In this document: positions 1 through 12,755 of the stretch, piece by piece | Numbering within the stretch: the stretch's first letter is position 1 | Layout of the letters: each line of letters begins with the position of its first letter | Assembly (NCBI GenBank): GCA_973895155.1 | Contig: OZ316896.1 | Span: 744,001 to 808,000 of the forward strand | Source: Marsupella aquatica | Lineage: Eukaryota; Marchantiophyta | DNA: 64,000 nt | Reading direction: 5' to 3' | The notes under the pieces: generated by a model | The model's database searches: none | Seen by the model: the letters and a program-made list of their open reading frames with translations, nothing else | Told to the model about the DNA's origin: nothing | Program-made: the position numbers and the translations under genes

Positions 1-1249
1 TTGTTGGATGGGGTCTTGTCCCCTTGTGGCTACCCTACATAAAAATGCTTGCTCCAAAACAGTAAATCTATCCTCTGTTGGATTTGGATGAGCTTACTTT
101 CGGTTCTCAAGGCAAAAAAATAGCACAAACTCCAAACTGGCAAATGAATAGAAATTTAGATAAAAGAATAAAAACGTGTTTGAATAGAATGAATAGAATA
201 GATTCTAAAGTTGATCGTCTCCCGAGTCGGAGGATCTCCCAAGTCAGCAGGTTCGGGGACTTTCTCCCGAGTGGGTAGGTTCGGTCAGAGAAAAAGTGCG
301 GGCCCCGGTTAGAATCATAATGGTTAGATGCGCCCCGTGCATTTTGACCCCGTGGTCCAAACCGCGTCCTTAGCTGGGACCCTCTGAAGTCCTGGGACGG
401 TTCAGAAACGGTCCCTATCCCTCCCGAGCGACTCCAGCTTCTCCTCTGTCTCTAACAGGGAACTCGGCGAAACTCTCGACAAATCCTCGAAAAATTCTCG
501 ACAATTCATTCTCTAGGATTACAGGAGATCGGAGCTCCGAATGCGGAGGACGTGGCGGTGGGAGAAGCCAATTCGACCGAGGATTGCGGAAATTTGGTGC
601 GTGAGGAAGTTTGTACGCAAGGCGGCTTCGTGAGTTTCGGGCCCCTTTTCGACTGTCGAGCGCTACTACTAGTGTTGAAGTGTTCTGTAGTAGTCATGCC
701 GGAATCGAAATGTGCTTGGCAGGTAGCGGAGAGAATATTGTCGGCGAGCACTTGTTTAATGATTTTTCGCCAGAGCGGACAGGAAAGCTGACCGATGCGA
801 TAGAGCTTTGGACTTGTGCGCGAACATTTTTGAAGAGGGCCCTGCTACCATCGCCTCGGTCGTACGTTAGCGGTCCTTTTGCCCTTTCTCCTTCGGTAGT
901 AGGCTGGTAGTACTGATTGCGTGGGCCAGAGGTGTCATTGTCACTCGAAGAAGGCACGTCTTGTGTGTGCGCTTCGTCTTCCTATCTGCCGGGATACGAT
1001 TTTACAAAGTTTGCGTCTCTCCGGCGGCAAGTTGCTAATAACGGAGCTGGGAAGGAGGAGTGGGAGGAGGAGGAGAATTGATTGAGCGACCTAATCAGAA
1101 GTGTCTCGCTGTGGTTTTGAGTTGCCTACAGATTACAGAGGTGGAGGAGGATTTCGGAGGAGAATTGAGTGAGCCGACTGCGTAGAGAAGGGGGAGGAGG
1201 TTTGCATTCTGGACCAGGATTGACCCGGGAAGAACAGATAGAGAGGGAG
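1..1249. other. Upstream region of acyl-CoA oxidase gene
   Basis: No convincing coding region is visible. The first 540 bases carry a few short direct repeats around a CCCGAGT motif. From about 420 to 1170 the sequence becomes GC-, CT- and GA-rich, as plant promoters and 5' leaders often are. The oxidase leader probably lies in the later part, but no transcription start or TATA box could be fixed. Short open frames here begin with non-ATG codons or show no family signature. Confidence 0.5.
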
Positions 1250-4200
1250 ATGGGGGAAGTTCCAGCAGATGTGATGGCGGTAAAGTCTCTGGTGGAGGAG
1301 AGGAGGAACGCAGGGGTTGATGTCGAGGCCTTGAAAGTGGTGTGGGAGGGGGGCGAGGAGGCGAAAAAAGTCGCTGATAAGATGAAGCAACTCGTGGCCA
1401 GTGATCCGGTAGATTTCTGCATGTTTTTCGTTTATCCTTTTGTAAATTGAAGTTTTTCTGATCTCCTCAATCATGTTTCCTGGATGGCCTTTCCGGAATG
1501 TCTTGTCAATTACACACCTTGTACTCAATTCTCGTTCGGAATGAAACATTCAGTGGAATCTCTTCGTCATGTGTAATTAATTAGGGTGGATTAGAACAGC
1601 GGTGTCCTGCGACTTTGGAAGCAGAACTACAAGTAATGAAATGAGTTGTGATGGTTATTGTGTATAGGTATTCATCAAGGACAATCGGCCACGGATCGAC
1701 CGCAAGGACTTGTATAAGCTCTCGCTGAGAAAGGCAGCACGTGCTTGGCAGCTCGTTCAGGAGCTCTCATTGACAGGTTTGCCGTGTACCAATAAACCAA
1801 GCCGATGTTTGTCATCCTGTACCGGGTTTTTACTATTGTCGAGTACTAATTAAGGTCCTTTGTCATCATTTCATCGACCAGCAACAACCTAATATAGTCA
1901 TGTACTTACAGTATATGCCAATTTTAGCCTGCAATCGTCTCAAGTTACCCTCGTGCAACCCGTAGAGTAACGCCCTTGGCCCTAGAGATTATAGTGGTCT
2001 AGCTTCTGGAGGTAGTTTACATGTCCAGGCTTTCCACTCTTGGATAATCCGAGGGTGAGAATGCATGAGGAGATTAGCGTAACAGCTGCCCATCACCTTG
2101 GCACGTTGGAGGTCATTTGAGGCTTTCGGAACGCTTGTTTTTTCCATTTGTTCATCATTGGACAGAAACGGAAACGATCGTTTCTGTCAAATTGGAAATT
2201 TCTTGCGCTATGACGTGCTTCGGCCCCTGCAGCATACGCATTGCCCCAGACAGTCACTTCACCCACTTATCTAGAGATAGTTAATGTCAGCTGAATTCTT
2301 TAACTCACATGGGCAGGAATGTGTGTTTGTTAACAGAACAGGAAGCCAGCTATTTAAGGCATTTCATTGACGAGCCCACTTACACAGACCTTCACTGGGT
2401 AGGCTGATTTCTACCCTGCCATGAGGAAGTTAGAAGGAACGCGTCGTCTGAAGTCGGAACTTTTTACTTTGCTTCTCTTTGGAATCACAATCGAAATTGG
2501 CAATTAGTGAGGCACTGAGATGAGATACCAGAAATGTCTTGCAGTTCTTGAAATATGCTGTTGATGTTGAAGGTATGGCGAGAGAGTGTATATGAAAGAG
2601 GACACGTGACGTGTCCTTACCCGTAACTATCTTATCCACCCACCTAGAAAATACTTTCACCTTCAGCTTTTTCCAGGGGAATTCTGACCTTAATTGTAAT
2701 GCAGGGTATGTTTATTCCAGCCCTTAAGGGTCAAGCCACTGAGGAACAGCAGAAAATTTGGCTCTCGAAGGCGTACAAAATGAGCATTATCGGCTGCTAC
2801 GCACAAACTGAACTAGGACACGGCTCCAATGTGCGAGGGCTGGAGACCACAGCTACATTTGATCCTTCTACTGATGAGTTCATCATCCACAGTCCAACTC
2901 TTACTTCCACCAAAGTATACTTCCGAATCCATGACTTGGCCATAGCATTTCCATCCTTAGAAATTTCGGAGAACCAGTTGTCTTTGCGGGGCAAAAGGGT
3001 TTCCCAAATATTGTATTTTCTTAAGGACATGTTTCACACACTTCCGTATGGTGTGAATTTATCTTGTTTGGTTGCTGACTCAAAAGTTCGAAATGTAAGA
3101 GAGAACAAATTCTACTCACATGAGCTCCAGTCACGACTGTTGAAAACATCTAATGCTATTCATGAATATATTGTGTTTTTGCCAGTGGTGGCCTGGAGGA
3201 CTTGGGCAGGCATGCACTCACGCATTACTGTATGCTCGACTGATTACGAAAAATAAAGATTACGGTGTGCATGGTAAGGGTGTTTTTCCTACTTTAATTA
3301 TGGAGAAATTGTTCTCCATTACAGTTGCGTGGTTATTAAGATTGTGAAATTATTGGAGTAGCAATACATTCTTCTAGCTGGCAGAACTCGCCGTGTTCTA
3401 TTCTGAAGGAGTCAACAGTCGTGCAAACCGGGAGATCTCTTCACCTTGTGACCTTTCTCTAATGTGAGGAGGCTTTGCAAAGCGACGAGAAAAGAAGCAC
3501 CAAGCATCTAATATCACATTGTACATTTACAATGTGGACACGATGCATGACAACTGCTAGGGGCCATTCAAGTGGCTGAGAACCAAGATTTTGTGCTTTT
3601 TTCTGTAATATGACCTTGAACTTGAATGTGCGTCCAGGATTCATTGTACCTGTCCGAAGCTTGGAGGACCATAAGCCGCTACCGGGTGTGACCGTTGGGG
3701 ATATTGGGGTGAAGTTCGGAAATGGAGGTTATAATTCTATGGATAATGGGTACCTCCGCTATGATCAGTTTCGGATCCCTCGCGAAAACATGCTTCAGAA
3801 GTGAGAATCTTGCCTCCCGAAGTGATTTGCTCGCATCACAATTGATGATGGCGATTCAAACAATTTTCCTGAGATCGACCTTAGCCAATTGTTGCATTGG
3901 AGTAGATATATGAATTGACAAAATCGATTGGCGTCTATATAATTTGGAGTGTTTAATAGTTATTTTATCATGTAATAGAATAGGGTAGACAGTTTATGCA
4001 ACTGTGTTACTTTAGTATGTTCTCATGTGGTTCCCACTCAGGTTGGCTGTGGTGACAAAGGATGGGACATATGTACGGTCGAAGTATCCACCACAGCTCG
4101 GTTATGGAGCGATGGTTTTTGTGCGTCAAAGTATAGTTAAAGACGCTTCAACTTATCTCTCTCGTGCCGCCACCATCGCGGTCCGCTACAGTGCTGTAAG

Positions 4201-6997
4201 ACGGCAATTTGGCAACACTGAAGACAAGGCTGAAACGCAGGTGCACTTTCGCGTTTATTCAGCTGTCTTTGTGGAAATAGCGAGGTGCAAGGCCCGTATG
4301 AGATTTGCCCAGCATCTTGAACCATCAACAATGAAGTTAAGTCTTCCCCTTGGATATATGGCAGGTGATAGACTATGCGACACAGCAGAGAAGACTCTTC
4401 CCTCTACTGGCAACAGCATATGCATATCGGTTTCTGGGAGAGTGGATGGGATGGTTGTATGCCGACGTCTTGAAACGCTTAGCAGCCAACGACTTCTCTA
4501 CTTTACCTGAAGTCCACGCCTCTACTTCGGGACTGAAGTCCATCTGTACATCTGTCACAGCCGTGAGTTGTCCAGAAATGCAGACCAACCTGCTTGCCCA
4601 ACCAAGTACAGTGTTTTTGATTGAGAATGATCTTGGATAGAATTGCAGGCATAAAATCATTTAGTTCGAATCATCCGTGACGAGTCACCTAGGCACACTC
4701 TCGAATGGTGGTCTCTCTTACAGGATCTATTCTTTTTTTCTTTGTTGCGTTTCAGGATGGCATTGAGGAGTGTCGCAAACTCTGTGGAGGTCATGGTTTT
4801 TTATGTAATAGTGGACTCCCTGAGTTATATGCTGCCTACGTCCCTGCTTGCACGTATGAGGGGGACAACACAATCCTCCTATTGCAGGTAGTTTCTTCTT
4901 AATAATTGTAGCGGCAAGATTACTGGATTCCCAGCGTCTTATCCTGTGGCAATTTGTATCTTCCCGTATTGTTTGTGGAGAATTTTCTTCTTTGTTCACT
5001 TTTTGTCTAGTTTGCTTGAAGATCCAAACTGTTGAAAATCTATCAGCCCTGACGGCCCAGATGAAACTCTGTGCAGGTGGCAAAATTCTTAGTCAAAACG
5101 CTCTCGCAGTTGAGCAGCAGGGCACCGCAGGGTACGGCTGCATATTTGGGTGATGTGCAGCGTCTGGCTACGGAAAACTCGAAAATTTCCAAGGGTAAGC
5201 CACAGTTTATCTTTAAGATAGCTTTGTGTCTTGGATCGGATTATTTACTAGAGCCTTCAATGCACAAGAGGTTTAGATCACTGATCTAAACCTGTAGTTG
5301 CATTAGGTACAGATATGCTCTTGCCAGGTATGCACCAAATCTAGCTTCGTAATTGAATGAGTGAATAATGTAAACTGTGCCTTACAATCTTCCCCCGTAG
5401 AGTTTCACAATTTCCAAAAAATGTTTGTCAATGTATTTAGATATACACGGTTGGTGAAATACAGTGGTCATTTTTGTGGAGACCAGCTACAACCCTCTTT
5501 TCATGATACAAGCAATGTGCATTCAAAACTGGTTTAAAACTAGGCATAGAGGAAGAACAAGGGTGCTGGATATTTTGGAAACAATAATTACGGGACTTTC
5601 GTACTAGCTACTTTTGATTTAGCAGTTGGTATTTTAAGGATCTATGTGAACCTTCTAGACTTTGGGGTGTTCGTAGGAGCGGATTGGTTGAATAATGCGG
5701 CCATTGTGGAGGCATTTCAAGCTAGAGCAGCACGGATGGCTGGAGCGGTAGCCTTGCAGCTAGGAAAAGCCGAAAATCTAGAAGCTGGTATGTGTTGTTA
5801 TTCTCATTTTGGACGATGACTGAGGAGCTCTTTGTGTTTCGATCGTTTGATATTGTAGCAATAGAGGAAGTGGATTCAGCTGCAAATCTAGCATATAACA
5901 ACGATTTTCGCATGTTGGCATAATGCAGGTTTTGAGGAGTATGCTCAAGACCTAGTAGATGCCGCCAGAGCTCATTGCCAACTGATCATCGTGGAAAAGT
6001 AAGTTGTGGTTCATACGTACTGTGCGAAGTTGGGTATCAACAGTTCTCCATAGTGAACTCTCCTTTGAATCAATGTTTGAATTGAACCTTCAGCATTATT
6101 AGAAAACCTCCATGTTTTCGTGCTCACCTACAACGGGAGTGTAGTGGAAACATTGACGGAAACTGTGGAGTATTTGCAAGAAGCTACCCACTCCCTTCTC
6201 TATGTCCTTTCATGCGATTCAATATCCTTACAAGTTCAATTTAATAAACTGCTATCAATTCAAAAAGAAACACAGGTTGATGTTTCGTTTAGTAGAAGGG
6301 GGGTGTCTTTCAAACTTCCTGTAGTATATCTCACTTGCTGTTTGTCTGGCAGGTATATAGAGAAGTTGCAAACGGACATTCCCGGGAAAGGTGTCAAGGA
6401 GATTCTGCAGGTTTTGAGTCATGTGTATGCCTTAGATTTAGTCAGCACCCATGCTGGTGACTTCCTTTCTACAGGATACTTGACAAGCAAGCAAGTTGCC
6501 ATGGCCAAGAACCAACTACGAGTACTTTTTGCTAAGGTTTGTTTGTTTTCTTAACGCGCTATTGTGTCGCTTTCGACGTTCACTGTAGGAATGTCTTTTG
6601 TGAGCGAGGATTGTGATAAGGGTGTTCGTTACTGCCTTGGCATGCAGAGGGTGCAAATATGAGATACGTTTGTATGCATATAATTTAAAAATATGCAGTG
6701 CCACATGCATATTCGTGTTGTGTCATGTATATATGACATGATGGCATGAAATTTGTCATATTGATTTCTTGATGTTCGTCTGGGCAGGTGCGGCCAAATG
6801 CGGTGGCCTTGGTAGATGCCTTTGACCACACAGATCACTACCTGGGATCAATTCTTGGTCGATATGATGGCGATGTGTACACTCACTTGTACGAAGACCT
6901 CAAAACCAATCCTTTGAATGATTCGGCTGTAACGGAAGGCTACGAGAGCTACTTGCGACCACTTCTTAAAAACCAATTGCAAATGTCGCGACTCTAG
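1250..6997 (+). CDS. ACX1: Peroxisomal acyl-CoA oxidase (ACX1-like), 14 exons
   Basis: FAD-dependent acyl-CoA oxidase, the first step of peroxisomal beta-oxidation: acyl-CoA to trans-2-enoyl-CoA with release of hydrogen peroxide. Coding exons: 1250-1408, 1668-1776, 2337-2398, 2705-2914, 3186-3273, 3638-3800, 4042-4240, 4365-4562, 4756-4887, 5077-5194, 5677-5787, 5929-5998, 6353-6536, 6788-6997. All junctions are GT-AG and phases agree, giving 670 aa (Arabidopsis ACX1 is 664). The FAD/acyl-CoA dehydrogenase signature [13 protein letters not shown] is at residues 140-152. The TYEGDN motif places the catalytic Glu at about residue 431. The protein ends in SRL, a PTS1 peroxisome signal. The start is the first ATG in frame with the conserved N-terminal helix; a second Met lies 8 codons later. 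Earlier in-frame starts are GTG only. The short third exon is easily missed. ACX1 versus ACX5 type cannot be separated here. Confidence 0.95.
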
Positions 6998-9499
6998 TCT
7001 TTGACTGGCCAGCGGCGTGCAGTCAACCCGTCAACTTTAGTTGATTCATCTCAAAACTAATTATTTGTCCATAGTTTCTTTCATCAGGCTTAAGCGCTTT
7101 GAAAGCGGTCGTCTAAGCAACGTCTCTGGTTCAATTTATTTGTCCATAGTGTAAAGAAACTGTCCTGTCCAATTCGCTCTGTTGAGAATATACTGGAATG
7201 ACACTGGAATGACAGTAGTCCTTTCGGACCACCCTGAAATGGCGATTATAGAACCTTCATATTGAATTGCAGCCGTCAGCTCAACCAACGACTGCCACAG
7301 ATTGAAATATCCCTTGAATGTAGTGTTTCTGAAGAAATACTAAATGATTAATATGGCACTCGAAGGGTTATAGCAAGTGAGGCAGGTGAAAATGCACCGA
7401 CAGTGCAGCCACCTCACTGGCTATCCTGCCAAAGAGGAGAACGAGAATTTTTCTAGTTATGACAATTTTGAAAGGGTACCACTTTCTACCATGAATCATG
7501 TAACAGGGTCTTCGACATGAAATATGAGGTAGTTCCCTATCTCATCTTAGAAGAGTCGTCATTTTAAATTTTGAGGTAGTTACCAGTTAGTCAGGATGCT
7601 GTACAAGTGAAACCCATTTGAAGCACTGAAAATACATGTTCTCAAAGTCTTCACATCCGGATTTCCTAGATACAAAGTTTGTGGTTCTGATGGTCATTCA
7701 AGTCTTTGCTGCATTGCACATTACCATTACCATTACCACAGACATCACAGAAAACTTTTACATGTAAGTCCGTTAATATTTGGCGAAGAATCATGCGAAG
7801 TCTTGCATGTTTGGAGTATCAAGGTAGGTGAGAAAGCACTTTCAGGGGAACTTACTCTACTCCTTTCTTCTTTTCTATCTTGGTTTTATGGAGAGAGTCG
7901 ATTCCCATTTGGTGAAGCACTTGTGATGTCCTGGGTACTACAGGGCGCTTGAGATTTGTTTGGAAGTTGAGGGTTGAGAAATTTGGCACGTAAATTGGTG
8001 ATCTTCCTGCTCAATGGAAAGTTTTATAACATCAGTGTGCGGACCCAAGCGCCTTACAGGTACCCAGATCGCTCGTTATTTTGAGACTAGTCTCCATCGT
8101 TCCAAAATCAGATATAGACAGAGGTCCATTGAAGTTTTTCTCCACTGGAAAATTTTGTTCCCATCCCATTTACAGCAGAAATGGGCCAATTGCAAATATC
8201 TCGTCTTATGAGAAAGAATGATAGGGTAGTACAGTATTTGAAATTGCCAACCATGGCAATGCCCTAGTGGAGCCTCTCTCGTACTGGAAGATTGTTGTGT
8301 ATTTCAGAGGGACCTTTGAAAATCCTCGCCCTACACCAGATACCTGGACGAAGCGTAGTCTAAAGATTAACAAGTAGTACTTCAACACTTGAACAAAGGT
8401 ATTGTACATAAAAATTTTGAGGCTGCTATATATATGGCCGGAAACCTTTTGGTTATTTTGTCATGTCAGAATTGTTTGTTACACATTTTTATGTAAATCT
8501 ATCCACTTACTTTGTATTATTTCAAATTTAGTAATTTTTCCAACCCCTTAATTTTTTTCAATTCAGTTTAATTTATAAGGCCTAAACTTGTTCTTCTTAA
8601 GAAATTTTTTGTTTAAACCACAACTTGCCCTATATAAGGGGAAGTGTCCAAGACTTCCCCCTTTTTCCACATTTCAATTACTGTTTTCCTCTAGCATGTC
8701 TGTTTGCTCCACAATTTCAGGAAAAAATTACTTTTAATGGTAACTACGAGTAACCCATAGCTTTTGAAGGGCAACCCATAGCTTTTGAAGGGCAGTTGTG
8801 GTTTAAATATCTTACTTATATTTCTCCTTATTTACATGAGAAGGTGAGATTCTCCATGCTCAACCAGGCAACTATGACTCAAACCATTGATGTACTGTAG
8901 CTTATATGTCCATTGGTTAGAAATTTGCAATATTTATGGTTTATAGATCAATAGGTGTCAGGTAAATAGAAAGCCCCTTCAAAATAAAGCCAAGAATGAA
9001 AAGGGTACAACGTACGCTTACTTCTCAGTCTTTCAATCGCAAACTACATTGACTTGTACATTCAAGTTAACGTATTTATCTTTCACCTAGAAAGTAGAGT
9101 ATGTTGAGAATATATCTAAACTGAAATAGATAGCATAAACACATGTGAACGACATCCATAGACTTTGACCCCAAAGGTACATGGTTCATCCCATTTGGGC
9201 TATGTCTACAACCGTGAGAGAAATCTAATAATACAACACTAATCCGACATGATCACACCTGCTCCATAAACAATGTGCTAAAACCCCTTGTCTCACCCTC
9301 TCTCCTGGAAAGTGAACCTTAAATTGTGACCACAAGTTTTTTTCAATTCAGTCTATGGGAACCTGGAAGTCAAACAATTGTTATCCTAGTATACTAAAGC
9401 TTAGCTAGTACTATGGCAGTAAATAGATTATACAGAGGCATATTAACCTAACACACTACCCCTCTTCACTTAAATATATGCCTTTTTTATGAACTTTCT
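6998..9499. other. Intergenic, no gene seen
   Basis: AT-rich sequence after the oxidase stop codon, with its 3' UTR at the start. No conserved frame is visible on either strand. At 8630-8660 a CCTATATAAGG stretch followed by CT-rich sequence resembles a TATA region and could be a decayed LTR or promoter; nothing coding follows it. A 20-base direct repeat (AACCCATAGCTTTTGAAGGG) occurs twice near 8752-8792. Confidence 0.5.
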
Positions 9500-9617
9500 T
9501 ATAATCATTATGTCATATGCTAGCTTGGAAAGTTAAGCCCCATGGACCACCAGGTTGGATCGCAGATCACACTTTGGTGGACCATGGGAGTTTTGGGCTA
9601 ATAACTTGATGATTATG
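9500..9617. repeat. Foldback (inverted-repeat) element
   Basis: The ATAATCAT arm at about 9501 is mirrored by ATGATTAT at about 9608. The inner arms around 9540-9553 and 9575-9588 (CCCATGGACCACCA against TGGTGGACCATGGG) pair with one mismatch. The whole 118 bases folds back imperfectly, as a small MITE-like element or hairpin would. No target-site duplication was established. Confidence 0.5.
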
Positions 9618-9810
9618 AGTCTTAAAATATTTTTTAGTTTTTCACTGGCAAGGCAACTAGAGAAGGAGGAGATATTAAAAAACACAAGCCCTAATTCTTC
9701 ATATTAACACAACAAAAATTAATCTATTAGAATTTACCCTTCCGCATTCCATGATGAATAACTGAACCAAAATGGCCAACAATTTAGGTTGCTTTGATGG
9801 AATTGTAGCT

Positions 9811-9920
9811 TACCTACACCTCTAGGCATACTCAAACCAAAAAACTATTTGAATTTATGAACATCAAGTTCTTACAATTGAACTCAAATTTTGAGAAATG
9901 TGGTCCGTGAGGGTCCTTTC
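9811..9920. repeat. Dispersed repeat, copy 1
   Basis: About 110 bases align by eye with 34507-34620 in the same orientation. Both run through a CACCTCTAG block, then TTTGAATTTATGAACAT, a short A/T stretch, ACAATT, and a GAAATGT.GTCC end. Differences are scattered, as in an old repeat family. No coding content; the element class is unknown. Confidence 0.6.
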
Positions 9921-11640
9921 TCCTTCCTTTTGTTAAATTTTTTTTGTAATAAATACTTGAGATCTGCTCCAGATAAGAATAAAGGCCGAAACCAGAGTTT
10001 TCCTGTTTTTTCTTCTCTTTGATTTCTAAAAACCCATCTGGAGGGGTGTGACTGTGGACGACTGAGAGGTTTGTGATGCCCTATTAGGGGGTCTCAACAT
10101 TAAGGCAGAAATATTTGCCGGTTGTCCGTGCCAGGTTTGGCATGGACAAGGTCAGAAAAACAACAGGCAGCTCTGGTTAACACACACAGTAGCAGTGGGA
10201 AATGCCTCTATTCCTTGAGTTGTCACTATCTTTGCTGTGAAAGACTGAAAGCGAGAGCCAGAGTGTCCCCTGATATTGAGAGGGAGTGACTAAAACATCC
10301 CCCTGATCCTGTCATCTGCTGGTCGTGGGAAGTTCCGAAAATTAGGGCCCTATACTGAGCAAGCTTAAAAAGGGGGGGCGGGGGGGAGACGAGAGGATGG
10401 CTGACAAAATTACATTTTTGCATCCTCAATATTGAGGTCCCCTATTAGATAAACAAGCCCCATGACCCATTCCTCGAACGTAAATAAGTATGAATAAAAA
10501 TATTGCACAATAAATTTTATATATTACACTATTTTGGTTAGTCTTTGCCCCATCCTTGTTTTTTGTCCATTCTCATTTCAGTTTTACTTACGGACCCCAT
10601 AGAGGTCCCTTCCAAAATTCCTGGAACCACAGTGTGCCATGTCAACAACAATCGCAACAAACAAGACTTATCGATTTTGTGAATCAAACTTAAAATTTTC
10701 ATTCGCTTTGTGTCAATTTGGGTGTAAATTTTGGGATGCCGTGCCGTAAAAAGAAAAGTAAAAACATTGGAAATGCAAACAGCAAGACGGTTAAAACTGT
10801 CACTATGTAACTGTTTTAGTTACATTTTCAATTTTAAAACTTAAATTCAAAGATTTATAAAAAGTATTTTTCATATAATAAATAATGACTAATAACTAAC
10901 TTGATAACTTCCTTGTTAAACCGCAACTCCCGGTATGTAAGGACCTCTCGTATTGTACGGCCATTAATGCTGGGAAGAGCACATAGAAACCCAGGATCGA
11001 GGAGGATGAATGGCTGGAATCTTGAAAATTCATCGAATTTTATACTCAAAACTATTTACTCAATCTCAAAACAAAAAATACCCAGTCGTAGATCCCATTG
11101 AGATCTTTCTTTTGCACCCTAGATCGTCTTCTAACATGGATGAATAAGATTTCTAGAGGCATTACAAAATGGACGGCAAAGATCGTAAAATCAACAAAAT
11201 CGACGGCTAGGAAGGCTTGGATTTGTTTAATTTTTCATTTGAAAAATATTAACCCATTTGCAAAACGGACAGAACCCATCCATAGATCTATTTGAGATCT
11301 TTCTTTTGAGCCATAGATTGGCCATTATGATGGACGGACTAGATTTCCGGAGATAAGAAATGAAAACGGCTCAGATCAACTCTTCCCCTTGATTTTATTA
11401 GCCAAGGGGTACTTTTGTCCATCATTTTGACCTTATTACAGGTTATCATTAGTTTTGTTTTTATTTAGAGTCAATGTCACTTTTGTCCATCAGTTTGACC
11501 TTATTACACGTTATCATTAGTTTTGTTTGGGAGTTATGGTAGGCTAGACCTAGGCCCTTAAGTGTAGGTTGAGTTTGTTTCAGTTGGCGTTTTTATAATA
11601 AGATTTTTATTTTTAACTTTCCCAGCCCCTGCAGATAGGG
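9921..11640. other. Intergenic with local duplications
   Basis: No gene seen. Around 11088-11165 and 11278-11360 two diverged copies share a GAGATCTTTCTTTTG core. A 68-bp-period duplication follows at 11411-11528. A run of 16 G with one C at about 10373-10386 is simple sequence. An open frame on the minus strand at 10226-10429 lacks family signature. Confidence 0.45.
11411..11528. repeat. 68-bp tandem duplication
   Basis: Two copies begin with ACTTTTGTCCATCA at 11411 and 11479, and continue through TTTGACCTTATTACA and GTTATCATTAGTTTTGTTT with only two differences. The second copy is cut short. The sequence after it (to about 11600) looks like retroelement-end sequence, but no paired LTR was found. 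Confidence 0.75.
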
Positions 11641-11806
11641 ACTGATGCACTCATGCACACCGTCCTGTACTCGTCCTATTGCACCCAGACCTCCATCATT
11701 GTCATTTCAATTATCTTCATCAGTCTCTCCGCTGAATAATAAAATTGCTGATGGTGTCACCGAGGCTCTCCCAAATCTCTCCCTTCTCTGCCTCGTCCTG
11801 CTTTCC

Positions 11807-12370
11807 TCCTCCTACTGGATCATGAACCATAGTCATCGTGGTTGAGCTCCATCGCTGCTCTGTCTGCCTCGAGCTCCTCCTTCTTCTCTCTGCCTTTCTC
11901 GTTGTTGGGTTATTTAGTGTGCCTGGCTCTCGCCTTCCTTCGCCTCCTCGTCTTCCGTCTCCTGCCTTTAGCTCCTCCTACTGGATTATGAACCATAGTC
12001 ATCGTGGTGGAGCTCCATCTCTGCTCTGTCTGCCTCGAGCTCCTCCTTCTTCTCCTCTGCCTCTCTCGTTGTTGGGTTGTTTATTTATTGTACCTGGCTC
12101 TCACCTTCCTTCTCCTCGTCTTCCGTCTCCTGCCTTTAGCTCCTCCTACTGCTGTTTGGTATCTACAGTAGTTGTCGGGTCGTTGTGCCTGGACCTCATC
12201 TTCTCCCTCTGCCTTGAGCTCCTCCGACTGTTGTTTGCTGTCTCGTTGTTGGGTCATTGTGCCTCGGCCTCAGCTTCCTTCACTGCCTCGAGCTCCTTCT
12301 CCTTCTTGCAATCTGTTATCACTGGTCATTGTGTCTGCTCCCATCTCCCTCTTGTGCCTCTTTTGGGCAC
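11807..12370. repeat. CT-rich tandem repeats, ~167-bp unit
   Basis: Units start with TCCTCCTACTGGAT at 11807 and 11973, and TCCTCCTACTGCTG at 12141, giving periods of 166 and 168 bases. Each carries CGAGCTCCTCCTTCTTCTC, TCGTTGTTGGGT and CGTCTTCCGTCTCCTGCC blocks. Shorter degenerate units continue to about 12370. A 184-codon plus-strand frame across it is a by-product of the repeat: it starts with a non-ATG codon and is only leucine/serine/proline-rich sequence. Confidence 0.75.
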
Positions 12371-12595
12371 AACGAAGAAGATCGAAGCTTGATCAGTTTC
12401 CGTGGTGCTCCCCGTCCTCCTCTTTGCAGTGTGCAGCAGTTCCATTCGTGAATCGGATCAGGTTCCGAGTGTCTTTGAGAAGATCCAACCATGATCGCGG
12501 ATTAGGAAGCTTCCATAGTGTGCTCTGGAGGTCCAGCCGGCCGGGGTGATCAAGGAGATGGCTCTGTACTTGCACGACTGTCTTTTGGACTGTTG

Positions 12596-12658
12596 GGATC
12601 ATTTAGCAGGTGATCGACTGTTGGAGATCGAAGATCTGGATCACCTGCTAAATGATCC
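12596..12658. repeat. Perfect 20-bp inverted repeat (hairpin)
   Basis: The left arm 12596-12615 (GGATCATTTAGCAGGTGATC) is the exact reverse complement of 12639-12658, with a 23-base loop. A second, overlapping inverted repeat pairs about 12612-12629 with about 12677-12695 (16 of 18 matches). No coding frame explains it. It could be a small-RNA hairpin, the end of a foldback element, or a chance product of a local inversion-duplication. Confidence 0.8.
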
Positions 12659-12755
12659 GAAAGGTATTTCTTGCAGGATCTCGAGCAGTCGATCTATTTG
12701 TAGGTGGCGTAGGGGTCAGCTCGCATTCCCAGTTACGCTTGATATACTATCAACT

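Noticed and set aside
8630-8700. TATA-like CCTATATAAGG with downstream CT-rich sequence as a gene promoter
   Set aside because: No open frame or exon series follows within several kilobases; left as a possible LTR relic only.
11838-12392. 184-codon open frame on the plus strand
   Set aside because: It lies on CT-rich tandem repeats, begins with a non-ATG codon, and repeats its own sequence; no domain is present.
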